Shown: positions 16,922-27,372, numbered from the stretch's first letter. The stretch is 64,000 nucleotides of DNA from an uncultured Rhodospirillales bacterium (GCA_937926175.1 CALANV010000030.1:153760-217759), one strand, 5' to 3'. The notes: generated from the sequence alone by a model not told the origin. Translations and numbers: made by a program.

Positions 16922-18304
16922 ATGTCATTTCGCATTTTCACGATCCGTCTGGTCGCAATCGTCACCCTTGTCATTGCGACGGTCGCACCTTCATCCGCCG
17001 TCGAGATCGAGCAGGTGAAGAGCCCGGGCGGAATCGAGGCGTGGCTGATCCGCGACCGTATGGTGCCGCTGGTCTCCATGCACTTCGCCTTCCGCGGCGG
17101 TGCCGCGACCGATCCGGCCGGAAAGACCGGACGCGCCGAAATGACGGCGCAGCTCCTGACGGAAGGCGCTGGCGATCTCGATTCGCAGAAATTCGCCGCG
17201 ATGCTCGAAGACCGTGCGATCTCGCTCGGCTTCGATGCAGGCCACGACTCCATCCAGGGTTTCGTCAAGACGCTCAACGAGCACCGCGACACGGCGTTCG
17301 ACCTTCTGCGCCTTGCACTGACGCAGCCGCGGTTCGATACCGAGGCCGTCGAACGGGTCCGTGCCCAGACCCTGGCAGCGATCGCGCGTGATGCGGAGAA
17401 TCCCGAAACGCTTGCCCGCCGCACGTGGTGGGCGACCGCGTTTCCGGATCATCCCTACGGACGGCCCGTGCGCGGCACGGTCGAAACGGTGACAAGCCTG
17501 CAGCCGAACGACTTTCGCGATTTCGTGCGGAATCGCTTCGCCCGCGACAACCTGATCATCGGCGTCGTCGGCGACATCACGCCCGATGAGCTCGGCCCCC
17601 TCCTCGATCGTGCGTTCGGCGACCTGCCCGCGCGATCCGCCCCGATCGATGTGCCGGAGGCTAGGTTCATGGGCGATGGTCGCACGACCGTCGTCAACCG
17701 CACCGTGCCGCAGAGCGTCATGGTGTTCGGCAACGACGGCATCAAGCGCAACCATCCCGACTGGTTCGCGGCGTCGATCGTCAATTACATCCTGGGCGGC
17801 GGCGGCTTCAATTCCCGGCTCATGACCGAGGTCCGCGAGAAGCGTGGCCTCACTTACGGCATCTACACGTCGCTGGTCGCGCTCGACCATGCCGGTCTGG
17901 TGCTTGGGTCAAGTCCGACGGCGAACGCGCGGGTGGCGCAGACCCTCGACCTGATCCGCGCCGAATGGCGACGGATGAAGGAGCAGGGGCCGACCGCGGA
18001 GGAGCTGGCGGACGCAAAGAACTATCTCACCGGGTCGTTTAAGCTGCAGCTCAGTTCGAGCATGAGCATCGCCAGCATGCTCGTCGCGATCCAGTACGAC
18101 GATCTCGGTATCGACTACATCGATCGTCGCGACGCGCTCATCAACGCCGTGACGATAGACGACGTGCGCCGCGTGGCGGGGCAGTTGCTGGACCCGGCGC
18201 GGATGCTGACGGTGATCGTCGGCGATCCCGCGGGGCTTGCTCCCGACGAGTCGGGAGCCGGCGGCCCGGCAACGTCGCCTGCGACGCCCGCGCAAGGTGG
18301 CTGA
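16922..18304 (+). CDS. M16 family protein, non-catalytic partner
   Basis: A 460-residue M16-fold protein with a signal peptide (hydrophobic core RLVAIVTLVIATVA, cleavage after about residue 26). Where the catalytic HxxEH would be, it has GRAEMTAQLLTEG, so no zinc site. The conserved glycine-rich loop LGGGGFNSRL and substrate-binding REKRGLTYGIY motif of non-catalytic M16 subunits are kept. The ATG at 16922 has GAGGG 8 nt upstream; an ATG at 16895 is in frame but less well placed. It lies 34 bp after the catalytic member and probably pairs with it in the periplasm. Confidence 0.9.
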   Translation: MSFRIFTIRLVAIVTLVIATVAPSSAVEIEQVKSPGGIEAWLIRDRMVPLVSMHFAFRGGAATDPAGKTGRAEMTAQLLTEGAGDLDSQKFAAMLEDRAISLGFDAGHDSIQGFVKTLNEHRDTAFDLLRLALTQPRFDTEAVERVRAQTLAAIARDAENPETLARRTWWATAFPDHPYGRPVRGTVETVTSLQPNDFRDFVRNRFARDNLIIGVVGDITPDELGPLLDRAFGDLPARSAPIDVPEARFMGDGRTTVVNRTVPQSVMVFGNDGIKRNHPDWFAASIVNYILGGGGFNSRLMTEVREKRGLTYGIYTSLVALDHAGLVLGSSPTANARVAQTLDLIRAEWRRMKEQGPTAEELADAKNYLTGSFKLQLSSSMSIASMLVAIQYDDLGIDYIDRRDALINAVTIDDVRRVAGQLLDPARMLTVIVGDPAGLAPDESGAGGPATSPATPAQGG

Positions 18305-18316
18305 GGAGAAAAGCAC

Positions 18317-19663
18317 ATGTCCGATACGATCGCCCCCTCCACATACCAACAGGATGTGAGTGCATGCCTCGCCGACAGGATCGGCGACCGCGGTCTGGAC
18401 GAGCAGACGTATCTGGAATACCTCGCCGCGGCCGAGACCAGTCTGAAGCGCCTGCGCGCTGCGCTTGGCGACGGCTCGCTGCCGCTGCTGAATCTTCCGG
18501 AACGCCGCGACGACATGCGCGCCATGGCCGAGGCGGCGACGCGCTATCGCGACCTGGATCACGTCATCCTGCTTGGCACCGGCGGCTCCAGCCTCGGCGG
18601 TCGCACGGTACTTGCGCTTGCCGATCACGGTGTCGGCACCGCAGCGCGACCGATCGACCGCCCGCGCCTGTGGTTTATCGAGAATGTGGATCCGGACGGG
18701 TTCGAGCAGGTGATGCGCAGCGTCGATCTCGACCGCGCGGGCCTTATCATCATTTCGAAATCCGGCAGTACCGCCGAAACCCTTTCTCAGGCGCTTGCCG
18801 TCCTTCCTGCCTTCGAGGACGCCGTCGGCCGTGACACGCTGCGCCAGCGGACGACAGTGATCACCGAGCCCAACGACAATCCGCTGCGCCGGCTTGCCGG
18901 CCGGCTGGGGTTGCCGGTGATCGACCACGATCCCAATATCGGCGGCCGCTACTCGGTGCTGTCGCCGACGGGTCTGCTGCCGGCGCTGATCGCGGGTCTC
19001 GACATCGGTCTGGTCCGCGCCGGCGCGTACGAGGCGCTTCACGCAGCACTCAACGCCGAGGCCAGCAACTCGCTGCCGGCGATCGGGGCCGCGCTCAACG
19101 TCGGCCTGGCCGAGCGCTGCGGCGTGTCACAGACCGTCATGATGCCGTATCTCGACAAACTCGCGCCGTTCGGCCAGTGGTTCTGCCAGCTCTGGGCGGA
19201 AAGCTTGGGCAAGCAGGGCAAGGGCACGACGCCGATCCGCGCCCTCGGCACCGTCGACCAGCACAGCCAGCTCCAGCTCTATCTGAGCGGTCCGGCCGAC
19301 AAGATGTTCACCATCATCATGGGCGAGACGCGCGGGCAAGGTCCCCGCTATCGGCGCGAGATGCTCGGCGACGAAGCGCTCGAATGGCTCGCGGACCACA
19401 CGATGGGCGATCTCCTGGACGTGTCGCAGCGTGCCACGGCCGAGACGCTGATCCGGCACAACCGGCCGGTACGGATCATCCGCGTGCCGACGCTCGATGA
19501 GCGCGCCATGGGCGGCTTGCTCATGCATTTCATGATCGAAACCATCATCGCCGCCGACCTATGGGGCGTCGACCCGTTCGATCAGCCGGCGGTCGAGGAA
19601 GGCAAGAGGCTGGCGCGGCAGTACTTGCGGGAAATGGACGAGATGCGGGTGACGTCGCATTAA
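18317..19663 (+). CDS. pgi: Glucose-6-phosphate isomerase
   Basis: A 448-residue cytoplasmic enzyme interconverting glucose-6-phosphate and fructose-6-phosphate. Sugar-phosphate-binding motifs GTGGSSLGGR and SKSGSTAET (SIS domains), GRYSVLSPTG, and the active-site segments ALGTVDQHSQLQLY and DQPAVEEGKRLAR are all present. It is about 100 residues shorter than the E. coli enzyme, which is usual for the compact alphaproteobacterial form. A GAGGAGAAAAG ribosome-binding site precedes the ATG. It starts 12 bp after the M16 pair, so it may be in the same transcript, although no functional link is obvious. Confidence 0.93.
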   Translation: MSDTIAPSTYQQDVSACLADRIGDRGLDEQTYLEYLAAAETSLKRLRAALGDGSLPLLNLPERRDDMRAMAEAATRYRDLDHVILLGTGGSSLGGRTVLALADHGVGTAARPIDRPRLWFIENVDPDGFEQVMRSVDLDRAGLIIISKSGSTAETLSQALAVLPAFEDAVGRDTLRQRTTVITEPNDNPLRRLAGRLGLPVIDHDPNIGGRYSVLSPTGLLPALIAGLDIGLVRAGAYEALHAALNAEASNSLPAIGAALNVGLAERCGVSQTVMMPYLDKLAPFGQWFCQLWAESLGKQGKGTTPIRALGTVDQHSQLQLYLSGPADKMFTIIMGETRGQGPRYRREMLGDEALEWLADHTMGDLLDVSQRATAETLIRHNRPVRIIRVPTLDERAMGGLLMHFMIETIIAADLWGVDPFDQPAVEEGKRLARQYLREMDEMRVTSH

Positions 19664-19703
19664 AGGAGCGCTTCTGGGCGCTCGTAGCGCGTCCGCGCTT
19701 TGC

Positions 19704-19709
19704 TATACT
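19704..19709 (+). promoter_or_regulatory. mutL: Candidate -10 element of a leaderless mutL promoter
   Basis: TATACT sits 7 nt before the mutL ATG at 19717, placing the transcription start at or next to the start codon. No good -35 hexamer is found 16-18 bp upstream, and there is no ribosome-binding site before mutL. The assignment rests on the -10 and on the same spacing seen at several other genes here. Confidence 0.4.
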
Positions 19710-19716
19710 CCGGGAC

Positions 19717-21510
<1,794 letters not shown>

Positions 21511-21607
21511 GCGGGAGCGCGACGGCCAAGCCGCAGCCGTCTTCAAACCGGGAACGAACGCGACCGGACCGCGGTTGTAGGTTCCGGGGTCTGACGAAGG
21601 TGCGGCC

Positions 21608-23155
21608 ATGCCGGTTGGGGTGCAGGTCCCCGAAACGGGCGCGTTCCATGGCAAGTCGACGTCGTTCTGGAACGATACGACGGCACGCACGGATTATCCG
21701 CCGCTCGACGGCGATCTTGCCGTCGATGTCGCGATCATCGGGGCCGGTATCGCCGGAATCACGGCGGCCGTCCTGTTGCACCGCGCCGGGTGTTCCGTGG
21801 CGCTGATCGAGGCCCGGCGGGTCGCCGAGCAGGTGACGGGACGCACGACGGCGAAAATCACGTCGCAGCACGACCTGATCTACGCCCGGCTGATCCGGAA
21901 TTACGGCGCACAGGCCGCGCGGCTCTACGCCGAATCCAATCAAGCCGCACTCGAGCGCATTGCGGCCTTCGTGACGGAGTGCGGCATCGACTGCGATTTC
22001 GAACGTCAGCCGGCCTATCTGTACACGACCCGGTTCGAACGGCTGCGCGACATCGAGAACGAAATCCGTGCGGCGCGCCAGGTCGGTCTGCCGGCCTTCT
22101 TCGCGTGGGACATCGGCCTGCCCTTCCGCGTCGCCGGCGCCATCCGTTTCGACGACCAGGCGCAATTTCACCCGCGGAAATATCTTCTTGGTCTCCTGCG
22201 CGAACTCGATGGCACGAATGCGCGCATCTTCGAGCAGACGCGCGTCCTCGACGTCGAGGAAGGCCGCCCCTGTCGCGTATCGACCGAGCGTGGCGAGGTC
22301 AGCGCACAGTACGTCATCATCGCGACCAACCTGCCGGTCGTCGATCCCGGCGGTTTCTTCAGTCGCGCCTATCCGCGCGCGCATGTCGCGCTGGCGGCGC
22401 GGATCGATCCGGTGATCGCGCCTGCGGGCATGTTTCTGTCGATCGACGGTCCCAGCCGTTCGATCCGCACCGCGCCGGCGCCGGACGGCGGCCGCGTCCT
22501 GATCGCCGTCGGTGAAAGCTTCCGGCCCGGCAGCGTCGATACCGAGGCAAGGTACCGCGACCTCGAGGCCTACGTGCAGCGCCACTTCCGCGTAAACGCC
22601 ATCGACTACCGATGGACCAACGAGGACTACGATCCGGTCGACGATCTTTTTTACATCGGCCGCATGGCGCCGCTGTCCCGCGCCGTGTACGTGGCGACCG
22701 GATTCAAGGCGTGGGGCATGACGGGCGGCACGCTGGCGGCGATGATTCTCAGCGACCAGATCCTCGGCCGGCACAATCCCTGGGCGCGACTCTACAACCC
22801 CAACCGGACGCAGCAGGCGCGGCGCGTCGGGCGCCTCATGCGTGAGAACGTGAATATCGCCCGCAAATGGATCGCCGAGCAGGTCACGGCCGGCGCGCGC
22901 CGCCGGGCCGTCGATCTCGGGCGGGGGGAAGCCGCCGTTCTCGACGGTGCGGACGGCAAGGTCGCCGCCTACAAGGACCGGGACGGAACCGTCCACGCCG
23001 TTTCCGCCATCTGCACGCATATGGGCTGCGTCGTCGGCTGGAATGCGGTGGAACGTACATGGGACTGCCCGTGCCACGGCTCGCGCTTCGACGACAAGGG
23101 CGAGGTCCTGGGCGGGCCTGCGACCAAACCGCTGGCGCCGGTATCCGCGCCATGA
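21608..23155 (+). CDS. FAD-dependent oxidoreductase with C-terminal Rieske [2Fe-2S] domain
   Basis: A 515-residue fusion. Residues about 35-400 are a DAO-type FAD domain with the GAGIAGITAA dinucleotide motif (about residues 46-55) and the GRTTAKITSQHDLIY segment typical of this subgroup. The last about 90 residues are a Rieske domain with CTHMGC and CPCHGSRF cluster motifs (Cys/His ligands intact) and the GEVLGGPATKPL loop. Electrons from the flavin reaction would pass to the iron-sulfur centre or the reverse. Substrate is unknown; related proteins are widespread and mostly uncharacterised. No signal peptide is evident, suggesting a cytoplasmic enzyme. The gene stands alone. Confidence 0.85.
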   Translation: MPVGVQVPETGAFHGKSTSFWNDTTARTDYPPLDGDLAVDVAIIGAGIAGITAAVLLHRAGCSVALIEARRVAEQVTGRTTAKITSQHDLIYARLIRNYGAQAARLYAESNQAALERIAAFVTECGIDCDFERQPAYLYTTRFERLRDIENEIRAARQVGLPAFFAWDIGLPFRVAGAIRFDDQAQFHPRKYLLGLLRELDGTNARIFEQTRVLDVEEGRPCRVSTERGEVSAQYVIIATNLPVVDPGGFFSRAYPRAHVALAARIDPVIAPAGMFLSIDGPSRSIRTAPAPDGGRVLIAVGESFRPGSVDTEARYRDLEAYVQRHFRVNAIDYRWTNEDYDPVDDLFYIGRMAPLSRAVYVATGFKAWGMTGGTLAAMILSDQILGRHNPWARLYNPNRTQQARRVGRLMRENVNIARKWIAEQVTAGARRRAVDLGRGEAAVLDGADGKVAAYKDRDGTVHAVSAICTHMGCVVGWNAVERTWDCPCHGSRFDDKGEVLGGPATKPLAPVSAP

Positions 23156-23260
23156 TGCCGGCGGCACCGCCCCCTTCGAGGTAGGCCGCAGCCAATCGGG
23201 TAGATTGCGTCAAAGCCGGCACTTTGAGCCAATGGTTGCACCGGAACCGCCGGAGGGACC

Positions 23261-23464
23261 ATGGCCAAGGATACCGCTTCACCGGATCCTGGCGCAGATT
23301 CACCGAACCTGGATACTGCAGCCGTGCTTGAGCCGTTCTTTCAACCGAAGCGCCAAGCGAAAAACACAGGACTCGGATTCCTCATCCTGCTGGGGCTCAC
23401 GATCCTCGGCGCATTGTTCCTGATCAGCGAAATCGGCGAGATCATCCGGTTCGGCGGCCGCTAG
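23261..23464 (+). CDS. Small single-span membrane protein, function unknown
   Basis: A 67-residue protein with a polar N-terminal 35 residues, a linker of basic residues (QPKRQAKN) and one strongly hydrophobic helix (LGFLILLGLTILGALFLI, about residues 38-55). A GGAGGG ribosome-binding site sits just before the ATG, which supports translation. The C-terminus (SEIGEIIRFGGR) is short. It lies between the Rieske oxidoreductase and the convergent recR gene and is not clearly part of an operon. I do not recognise a named family. Confidence 0.65.
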   Translation: MAKDTASPDPGADSPNLDTAAVLEPFFQPKRQAKNTGLGFLILLGLTILGALFLISEIGEIIRFGGR

Positions 23465-23479
23465 GACGCGTCCCGCACG

Positions 23480-24067
23480 TCAGACTGCCCGGCGCGCACG
23501 CAGGGCGGCCGTCAGCGTACCGTCGTCGAGGTAGTCGAGTTCGCCTCCGACAGGAACGCCATGCGCGAGGCGGGTCACCGTCGCCGGCGTGCCGCTGAGC
23601 CGGTCGGTGATGTAGTGCGCCGTCGTCTGGCCCTCGACCGTGGCATTCGTCGCCAGAATCACCTCGCGCGCATCGCGCGCGCGCTCGACGAGCTTCGCGA
23701 GGTTGAGGTCCTCGGGCCCGACGCCTTCGAGGGCCGAGAGCACGCCGCCCAGCACATGATATCGGCCCTTGAATGCGCCGGAACGTTCGATCGCCCACAG
23801 ATCGCCGACCTCCTCCACCACGCAGATGAGGGCGGGATCGCGCTTCGGATCGGAACAGATCGAACACGGATCGGTCGTATCGAGATTGCCGCAGACCGAA
23901 CAGGTCTTGACGTTCTCGGCTGCTGCCTTGAGCGCATCCGCCAGCGGCAGCAACATCGTATCGCGACGCTTCAGCAGATGCAGCGCCGCCCGCCGCGCGG
24001 AGCGCGGCCCGAGGCCCGGCAAACGCGCCAGCATCTTGATGAGATTTTCGATTTCGGGGCCCGTCAT
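23480..24067 (-). CDS. recR: Recombination protein RecR
   Basis: A 195-residue DNA-binding protein of the RecFOR gap-repair pathway. It has the N-terminal helix-hairpin-helix region (MLARLPGLGPRSARRAALHLL), a C4 zinc finger (CSVCGNLDTTDPCSIC) and a Toprim domain (ICVVEEVGDLWAIE), then the C-terminal HGVPVGGELDYLDDGTL segment. The ATG at 24067 gives the family length; the frame stays open far upstream as antisense to ybaB. It is the last gene of the dnaX-ybaB-recR operon, a strongly conserved order. A short tandem repeat occupies the gap to ybaB. Confidence 0.95.
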   Translation of the reverse strand: MTGPEIENLIKMLARLPGLGPRSARRAALHLLKRRDTMLLPLADALKAAAENVKTCSVCGNLDTTDPCSICSDPKRDPALICVVEEVGDLWAIERSGAFKGRYHVLGGVLSALEGVGPEDLNLAKLVERARDAREVILATNATVEGQTTAHYITDRLSGTPATVTRLAHGVPVGGELDYLDDGTLTAALRARRAV

Positions 24068-24105
24068 GGCGGCTCGCGGCGATGGGCTTTCGGCTGTCTG
24101 CCGAT

Positions 24106-24133
24106 GGCTGATGGCCGACGGCTGATAGCCGAC
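24106..24133. repeat. Tandem 14-bp repeat between ybaB and recR
   Basis: Two adjacent copies of GGCTGATRGCCGAC (24106-24119 and 24120-24133) differ at one base. Each unit contains a short dyad (GGCT...AGCC or GGC...GCC), so it could form small hairpins in the ybaB-recR mRNA. A related CGGCTGTCTGCCGA lies just upstream. It resembles small mobile intergenic palindromes, but only this copy is seen in the window. Confidence 0.5.
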
Positions 24134-24135
24134 CG

Positions 24136-24462
24136 CTAGAACGGCAGCTTGAACCCGCCGGGCAGGTTGAGGCCACCGGTCAGCTTCTGCATTTCCTCGG
24201 CGGCAACCGTCTCGACCTTGCCGCGCGCGTCGTTGATCGCGGCGACGACCAGATCCTCGAGCATCTCGATGTCGTTGGGATCGACGATCGACTTGTCGAT
24301 CTTCACGCGCTTGACCTCGCCCTTGCCCGTCACGGTCGCCTGCACCATGCCGCCGCCGGCGGCCCCCGTGATCTCGAGCTGCGCCAAGCGCTCCTGCATC
24401 TCGGTCATCTTGGCCTGCATCTGCTGCGCCTGCTTCATCAGGTTGGCGAGATTCTTCATCAA
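24136..24462 (-). CDS. ybaB: YbaB/EbfC family nucleoid-associated protein
   Basis: A 108-residue DNA-binding protein. It has a long N-terminal helix rich in Met, Gln and Lys (NLANLMKQAQQMQAKMTEMQ), a glycine-rich turn (ITGAAGGGMV) and a strand region with GKGEVKRVKID, as in YbaB homodimers. It binds DNA non-specifically and may aid nucleoid organisation or RecR-related repair. Its ATG overlaps the dnaX stop (ATGA, 24459-24462), and recR follows; the trio is a classic conserved operon. Confidence 0.93.
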   Translation of the reverse strand: MMKNLANLMKQAQQMQAKMTEMQERLAQLEITGAAGGGMVQATVTGKGEVKRVKIDKSIVDPNDIEMLEDLVVAAINDARGKVETVAAEEMQKLTGGLNLPGGFKLPF

Positions 24463-26219
24463 AGTTCCTCCGCCTCGTTGGAATCGGCCGCTTCATCCAT
24501 TGCCGAATCGAACGCGGCATCGGCCTCGCCGGTGCCGACGGGTTCCTTGCCGCCGCGCACCGCCTCGATCGCTGCGCCCGGGAACGCGGCGAGCACCGCC
24601 GCGACCAGCGGATGGCGCGCCGCCGCCGCCTTTTGGGCGGCGATCCGTGCCGCCGCCTGTTCGGCCAGGGTCGGCTGTCCCGGTTCGCTCGACAGCACGA
24701 CCATCCAGCGCCGGCCCGTCCAGCGTTCGAGAAGTGTCATCAGCTTCGACGCGAAATCCCGCGGCGTATCCGGCGCGCGGATTTCGATCCTGCCGGGTTC
24801 GAAACGGACGAGATGAACGTTGTTGACGAGCAGGCCGTGCAGAATTCCTTCGCGTTTCGACGCGAACAGATCCACGACCTCGACAAAGCTCTTCGGATCG
24901 GGCCTCGTGGCTTCGGCCGTCGTCGGCGGCACGCTGGGCTCCGGCGCCGGGGCCGGCTCGACAAGTCGGGCCTGCGCCGCGCCGTTCCCGCCGCGCGCAA
25001 GCGGCGCCGCCGCGGCCGGGCGCGCATCCGGCCCCGGGGCGGTCGTCGCCGCCCCGCTCCTGAGCGACTGTATCATCTCGGCGGGCGACGGCAGCTCGGC
25101 CGCGTAGGCAAGGCGCACGATGATCATTTCGGCCGCGGCGAGCGGCACCGGCGCGGTCTGTGCCTCGCCAAGGCCCTTGAGCAGCATCTGCCAGGTCCGC
25201 GTAAGCACGGAAACACCGAGTGCGGCCGCCAGCTCGCGGCCGCGCGCGCGCTCGGCCTCGGGCACGCTCACGTCGTCGGCGAGCTCCGGCGCGATCTTGA
25301 GGCGCGTGAGCCAGTGGGTAAGCTCGAGCAAGTCCTGCAGGACGACGATAGGATCGGCGCCGGCCTGATAGAGTTCGCGCAGCAGTTTCAGTGCCGCCGG
25401 CATCGCACCGCTCATCACGGCCTGGAACAGATCGAAGATCTGCGTGCGATCAGCGAGCCCCAGCAGCTCGCGGACCTGCGCTTCGTCGACCTTGCCGTCG
25501 GCATGCGCCAGCGCACGGTCGAGAAGCGAAAGACCATCGCGTACCGAGCCGTCGGCAGCGCGCGCGAGCAGGGCCGCAGCACCCGCGGAGATCTCCCGTC
25601 CCTCCTTCTCGGCGATTCCGGCGAGATGGCGCGCCAGCGTCGCCTGATCGACCCGGCGCAGGTCGAAGCGTTGGCATCGCGACAGCACCGTGATCGGCAC
25701 CTTGCGGATCTCGGTCGTCGCAAAGACGAACTTGACGTGCTCGGGCGGCTCCTCGAGCGTCTTCAACAGGGCGTTGAAGGCGCTCTTCGAGAGCATGTGC
25801 ACTTCGTCGACGATGTAGACCTTGTAGCGCGCCGAGACCGGGCGATAGCGGACACCGTCGATGAGTTCGCGAATGCCGTCGACGCCGGTACGGCTCGCGG
25901 CGTCCATCTCGATCACGTCGATATGGCGATCCTCGGCGATCGCCACGCAGTGTTCGCACACGCCGCAGGGATCGATCGTCGGCCCGCCCTTGCCGTCGGG
26001 GCCAACACAGTTGAGCACGCGCGCAATGATGCGTGCCGTCGTCGTCTTCCCGACGCCGCGCACCCCGGTCAGCACGAAGGCATGCGCGAGCCGGCCGGCC
26101 GCGATCGCGTTCGACAGGGTGCGCACCATCGCCTCCTGGCCGATCAGGTCGGCGAAGCGTGACGGGCGGTATTTGCGCGCCAGCACGCGGTAAGGAGCGG
26201 TGGGCTGGGCGTCTGTCAT
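24459..26219 (-). CDS. dnaX: DNA polymerase III subunit gamma/tau
   Basis: A 586-residue clamp-loader ATPase that opens and loads the beta sliding clamp at the replication fork. From the N-terminus: YRVLARKYRPSRFADLIGQE, Walker A GVRGVGKTTTARI, a zinc-binding cysteine cluster (C..DPCGVCEHC), Walker B YIVDEVHML, and sensor motifs; a proline/alanine-rich linker leads to the C-terminal tau domain. The start at 26219 is chosen because the conserved N-terminus begins seven codons later; no good ribosome-binding site is visible. The SRP RNA gene ends only about 24 bp upstream on the same strand, so dnaX may be transcribed from the SRP RNA promoter. Confidence 0.95.
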   Translation of the reverse strand: MTDAQPTAPYRVLARKYRPSRFADLIGQEAMVRTLSNAIAAGRLAHAFVLTGVRGVGKTTTARIIARVLNCVGPDGKGGPTIDPCGVCEHCVAIAEDRHIDVIEMDAASRTGVDGIRELIDGVRYRPVSARYKVYIVDEVHMLSKSAFNALLKTLEEPPEHVKFVFATTEIRKVPITVLSRCQRFDLRRVDQATLARHLAGIAEKEGREISAGAAALLARAADGSVRDGLSLLDRALAHADGKVDEAQVRELLGLADRTQIFDLFQAVMSGAMPAALKLLRELYQAGADPIVVLQDLLELTHWLTRLKIAPELADDVSVPEAERARGRELAAALGVSVLTRTWQMLLKGLGEAQTAPVPLAAAEMIIVRLAYAAELPSPAEMIQSLRSGAATTAPGPDARPAAAAPLARGGNGAAQARLVEPAPAPEPSVPPTTAEATRPDPKSFVEVVDLFASKREGILHGLLVNNVHLVRFEPGRIEIRAPDTPRDFASKLMTLLERWTGRRWMVVLSSEPGQPTLAEQAAARIAAQKAAAARHPLVAAVLAAFPGAAIEAVRGGKEPVGTGEADAAFDSAMDEAADSNEAEEL

Positions 26220-26242
26220 GCAGCGCGGACAGGAATGAAAGG

Positions 26243-26341
26243 GGTGGGAGGCTGGACCATGACCCGGACCGGAACTCGTTACGGCTGCTTCCTCTCGGAC
26301 CTGGCCGGGTTGGCGAGGGATCCGTCCACGGCCAACCTCCC
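26243..26341 (-). ncRNA. ffs: Signal recognition particle RNA (small 4.5S type)
   Basis: On the minus strand the conserved SRP helix-8 core is readable: GGCCAGGTCC, then the tetraloop GAGA, then GGAAGCAGCC. The 5' end GGGAGGTTGGCC pairs with the 3' CCAGCCTCCC, closing a hairpin of about 99 nt, the size of Gram-negative 4.5S RNA. The E. coli tetraloop is GGAA; here it is GAGA, also a GNRA loop. The RNA binds Ffh and directs nascent membrane proteins to FtsY. Its position just upstream of dnaX is common in alphaproteobacteria. End positions are accurate to a few bases only. Confidence 0.9.
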
Positions 26342-26346
26342 GGCCC

Positions 26347-26377
26347 ACTATATCAGGTTTCGCCGCCCGAAGGGCAA
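26347..26377 (-). promoter_or_regulatory. ffs: Promoter of the SRP RNA gene
   Basis: On the minus strand TTGCCC (26377-26372) precedes the AT-rich box GATATAGT; spacing is 17 bp if GATATA is the -10 and 19 bp if TATAGT (26352-26347) is used. Transcription would begin near 26341, the first G of the SRP RNA 5' stem, which agrees with the secondary structure. Confidence 0.55.
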
Positions 26378-26429
26378 CCCCCAGGGCAACGACAAAATAC
26401 GGAAGAATTTCATGATCGTGCCTGCGCCA

Positions 26430-26458
26430 TTGCCGAGAATCCCGGCGCCGGGCATAAA
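26430..26458 (+). promoter_or_regulatory. nudC: Candidate promoter for nudC
   Basis: TTGCCG (26430-26435) and CATAAA (26453-26458), spacer 17 bp. The -10 ends 8 nt before the ATG at 26467, leaving little or no leader and no ribosome-binding site, so nudC is probably leaderless. It is divergent from the SRP RNA promoter about 55 bp away. Confidence 0.45.
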
Positions 26459-26466
26459 CCTCGCCG

Positions 26467-27372
26467 ATGAGATCGCCCAATTTCTATGCCGGCCTCGAGC
26501 TTGAGCGATGGTCGGAGCGGCGCCGCGACGAGAGCTGGCTTGCCGCCCGGCTGGCGGCGCGTGAGACGCGAATCGTGCCGGTCTGGCGCACGAAGAATCT
26601 CGTGCGCGAAGGGGCCACACCCACGGCGGTTTTCCTCGAAGTCAGCCAGTGCACGGGCGTGTTGCACGACCCGATCTTCCTGGGCGAAGGGGGTGGAACC
26701 TCGTACTTCGCCATCGATCTGTCGCCACTCGACGAGCCGGCGCTTGCGGCCGTCGTCAACGGCCAGGGCAACTTCGTCGACCTGCGGGCGGTCGGCGCCC
26801 TGATCGATCGCCAGCACGGCGCGCTGCTCGCCTATGCGCGCGGCATCGTCCATTGGCATGCCCGGAGTCGCTTCTGCAGCGTGTGCGGGGCACCGACGCA
26901 GAGCGCGATCGGCGGGCATGTGCGCAAATGCACGAATGCCGCCTGCGGCGCCGATCACTTTCCGCGCACCGATCCCGCGGTCATCATGCTGGTTACCGAC
27001 GGGGATCGGTGCCTCCTCGCACGGCAGAAGCAGTGGCCCCAGCGCATGTTCTCGACGCTTGCCGGTTTCGTCGAACCGGGCGAAAGCCTCGAGGACGCGG
27101 TCGCGCGCGAAGTGCGCGAGGAAGCGGGCATCGAAGTCACCGACATCCGCTACCACTCGTCGCAGCCCTGGCCCTTCCCCTCTTCGCTGATGTTGGGGTT
27201 CATCGCCCGTGCCGCCACCACCGAACTCCGCCTCGACCGGGACGAGCTCGAGGACGGCGGCTGGTTCACGCGCGAATTCCTGCGCCAGCCGCACGCCCCG
27301 GAAGTGTTCCGGCTGCCGCGACACGATTCGATCGCGCGCCGCCTGATCCAGGACTGGCTCGACGACGCTTAG
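26467..27372 (+). CDS. nudC: NADH pyrophosphatase / NAD-capped RNA decapping hydrolase NudC
   Basis: A 301-residue Nudix enzyme that cleaves NAD(H) and removes NAD caps from RNA. It has an N-terminal domain, a zinc ribbon (CSVCG and CTNAAC, about residues 138-160), the Nudix box GFVEPGESLEDAVAREVREE with AGIEV following, and the NudC-specific SQPWPFPSS motif. All catalytic glutamates of the box are intact. The length is within the family range. It is transcribed away from the SRP RNA and dnaX. Confidence 0.94.
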   Translation: MRSPNFYAGLELERWSERRRDESWLAARLAARETRIVPVWRTKNLVREGATPTAVFLEVSQCTGVLHDPIFLGEGGGTSYFAIDLSPLDEPALAAVVNGQGNFVDLRAVGALIDRQHGALLAYARGIVHWHARSRFCSVCGAPTQSAIGGHVRKCTNAACGADHFPRTDPAVIMLVTDGDRCLLARQKQWPQRMFSTLAGFVEPGESLEDAVAREVREEAGIEVTDIRYHSSQPWPFPSSLMLGFIARAATTELRLDRDELEDGGWFTREFLRQPHAPEVFRLPRHDSIARRLIQDWLDDA

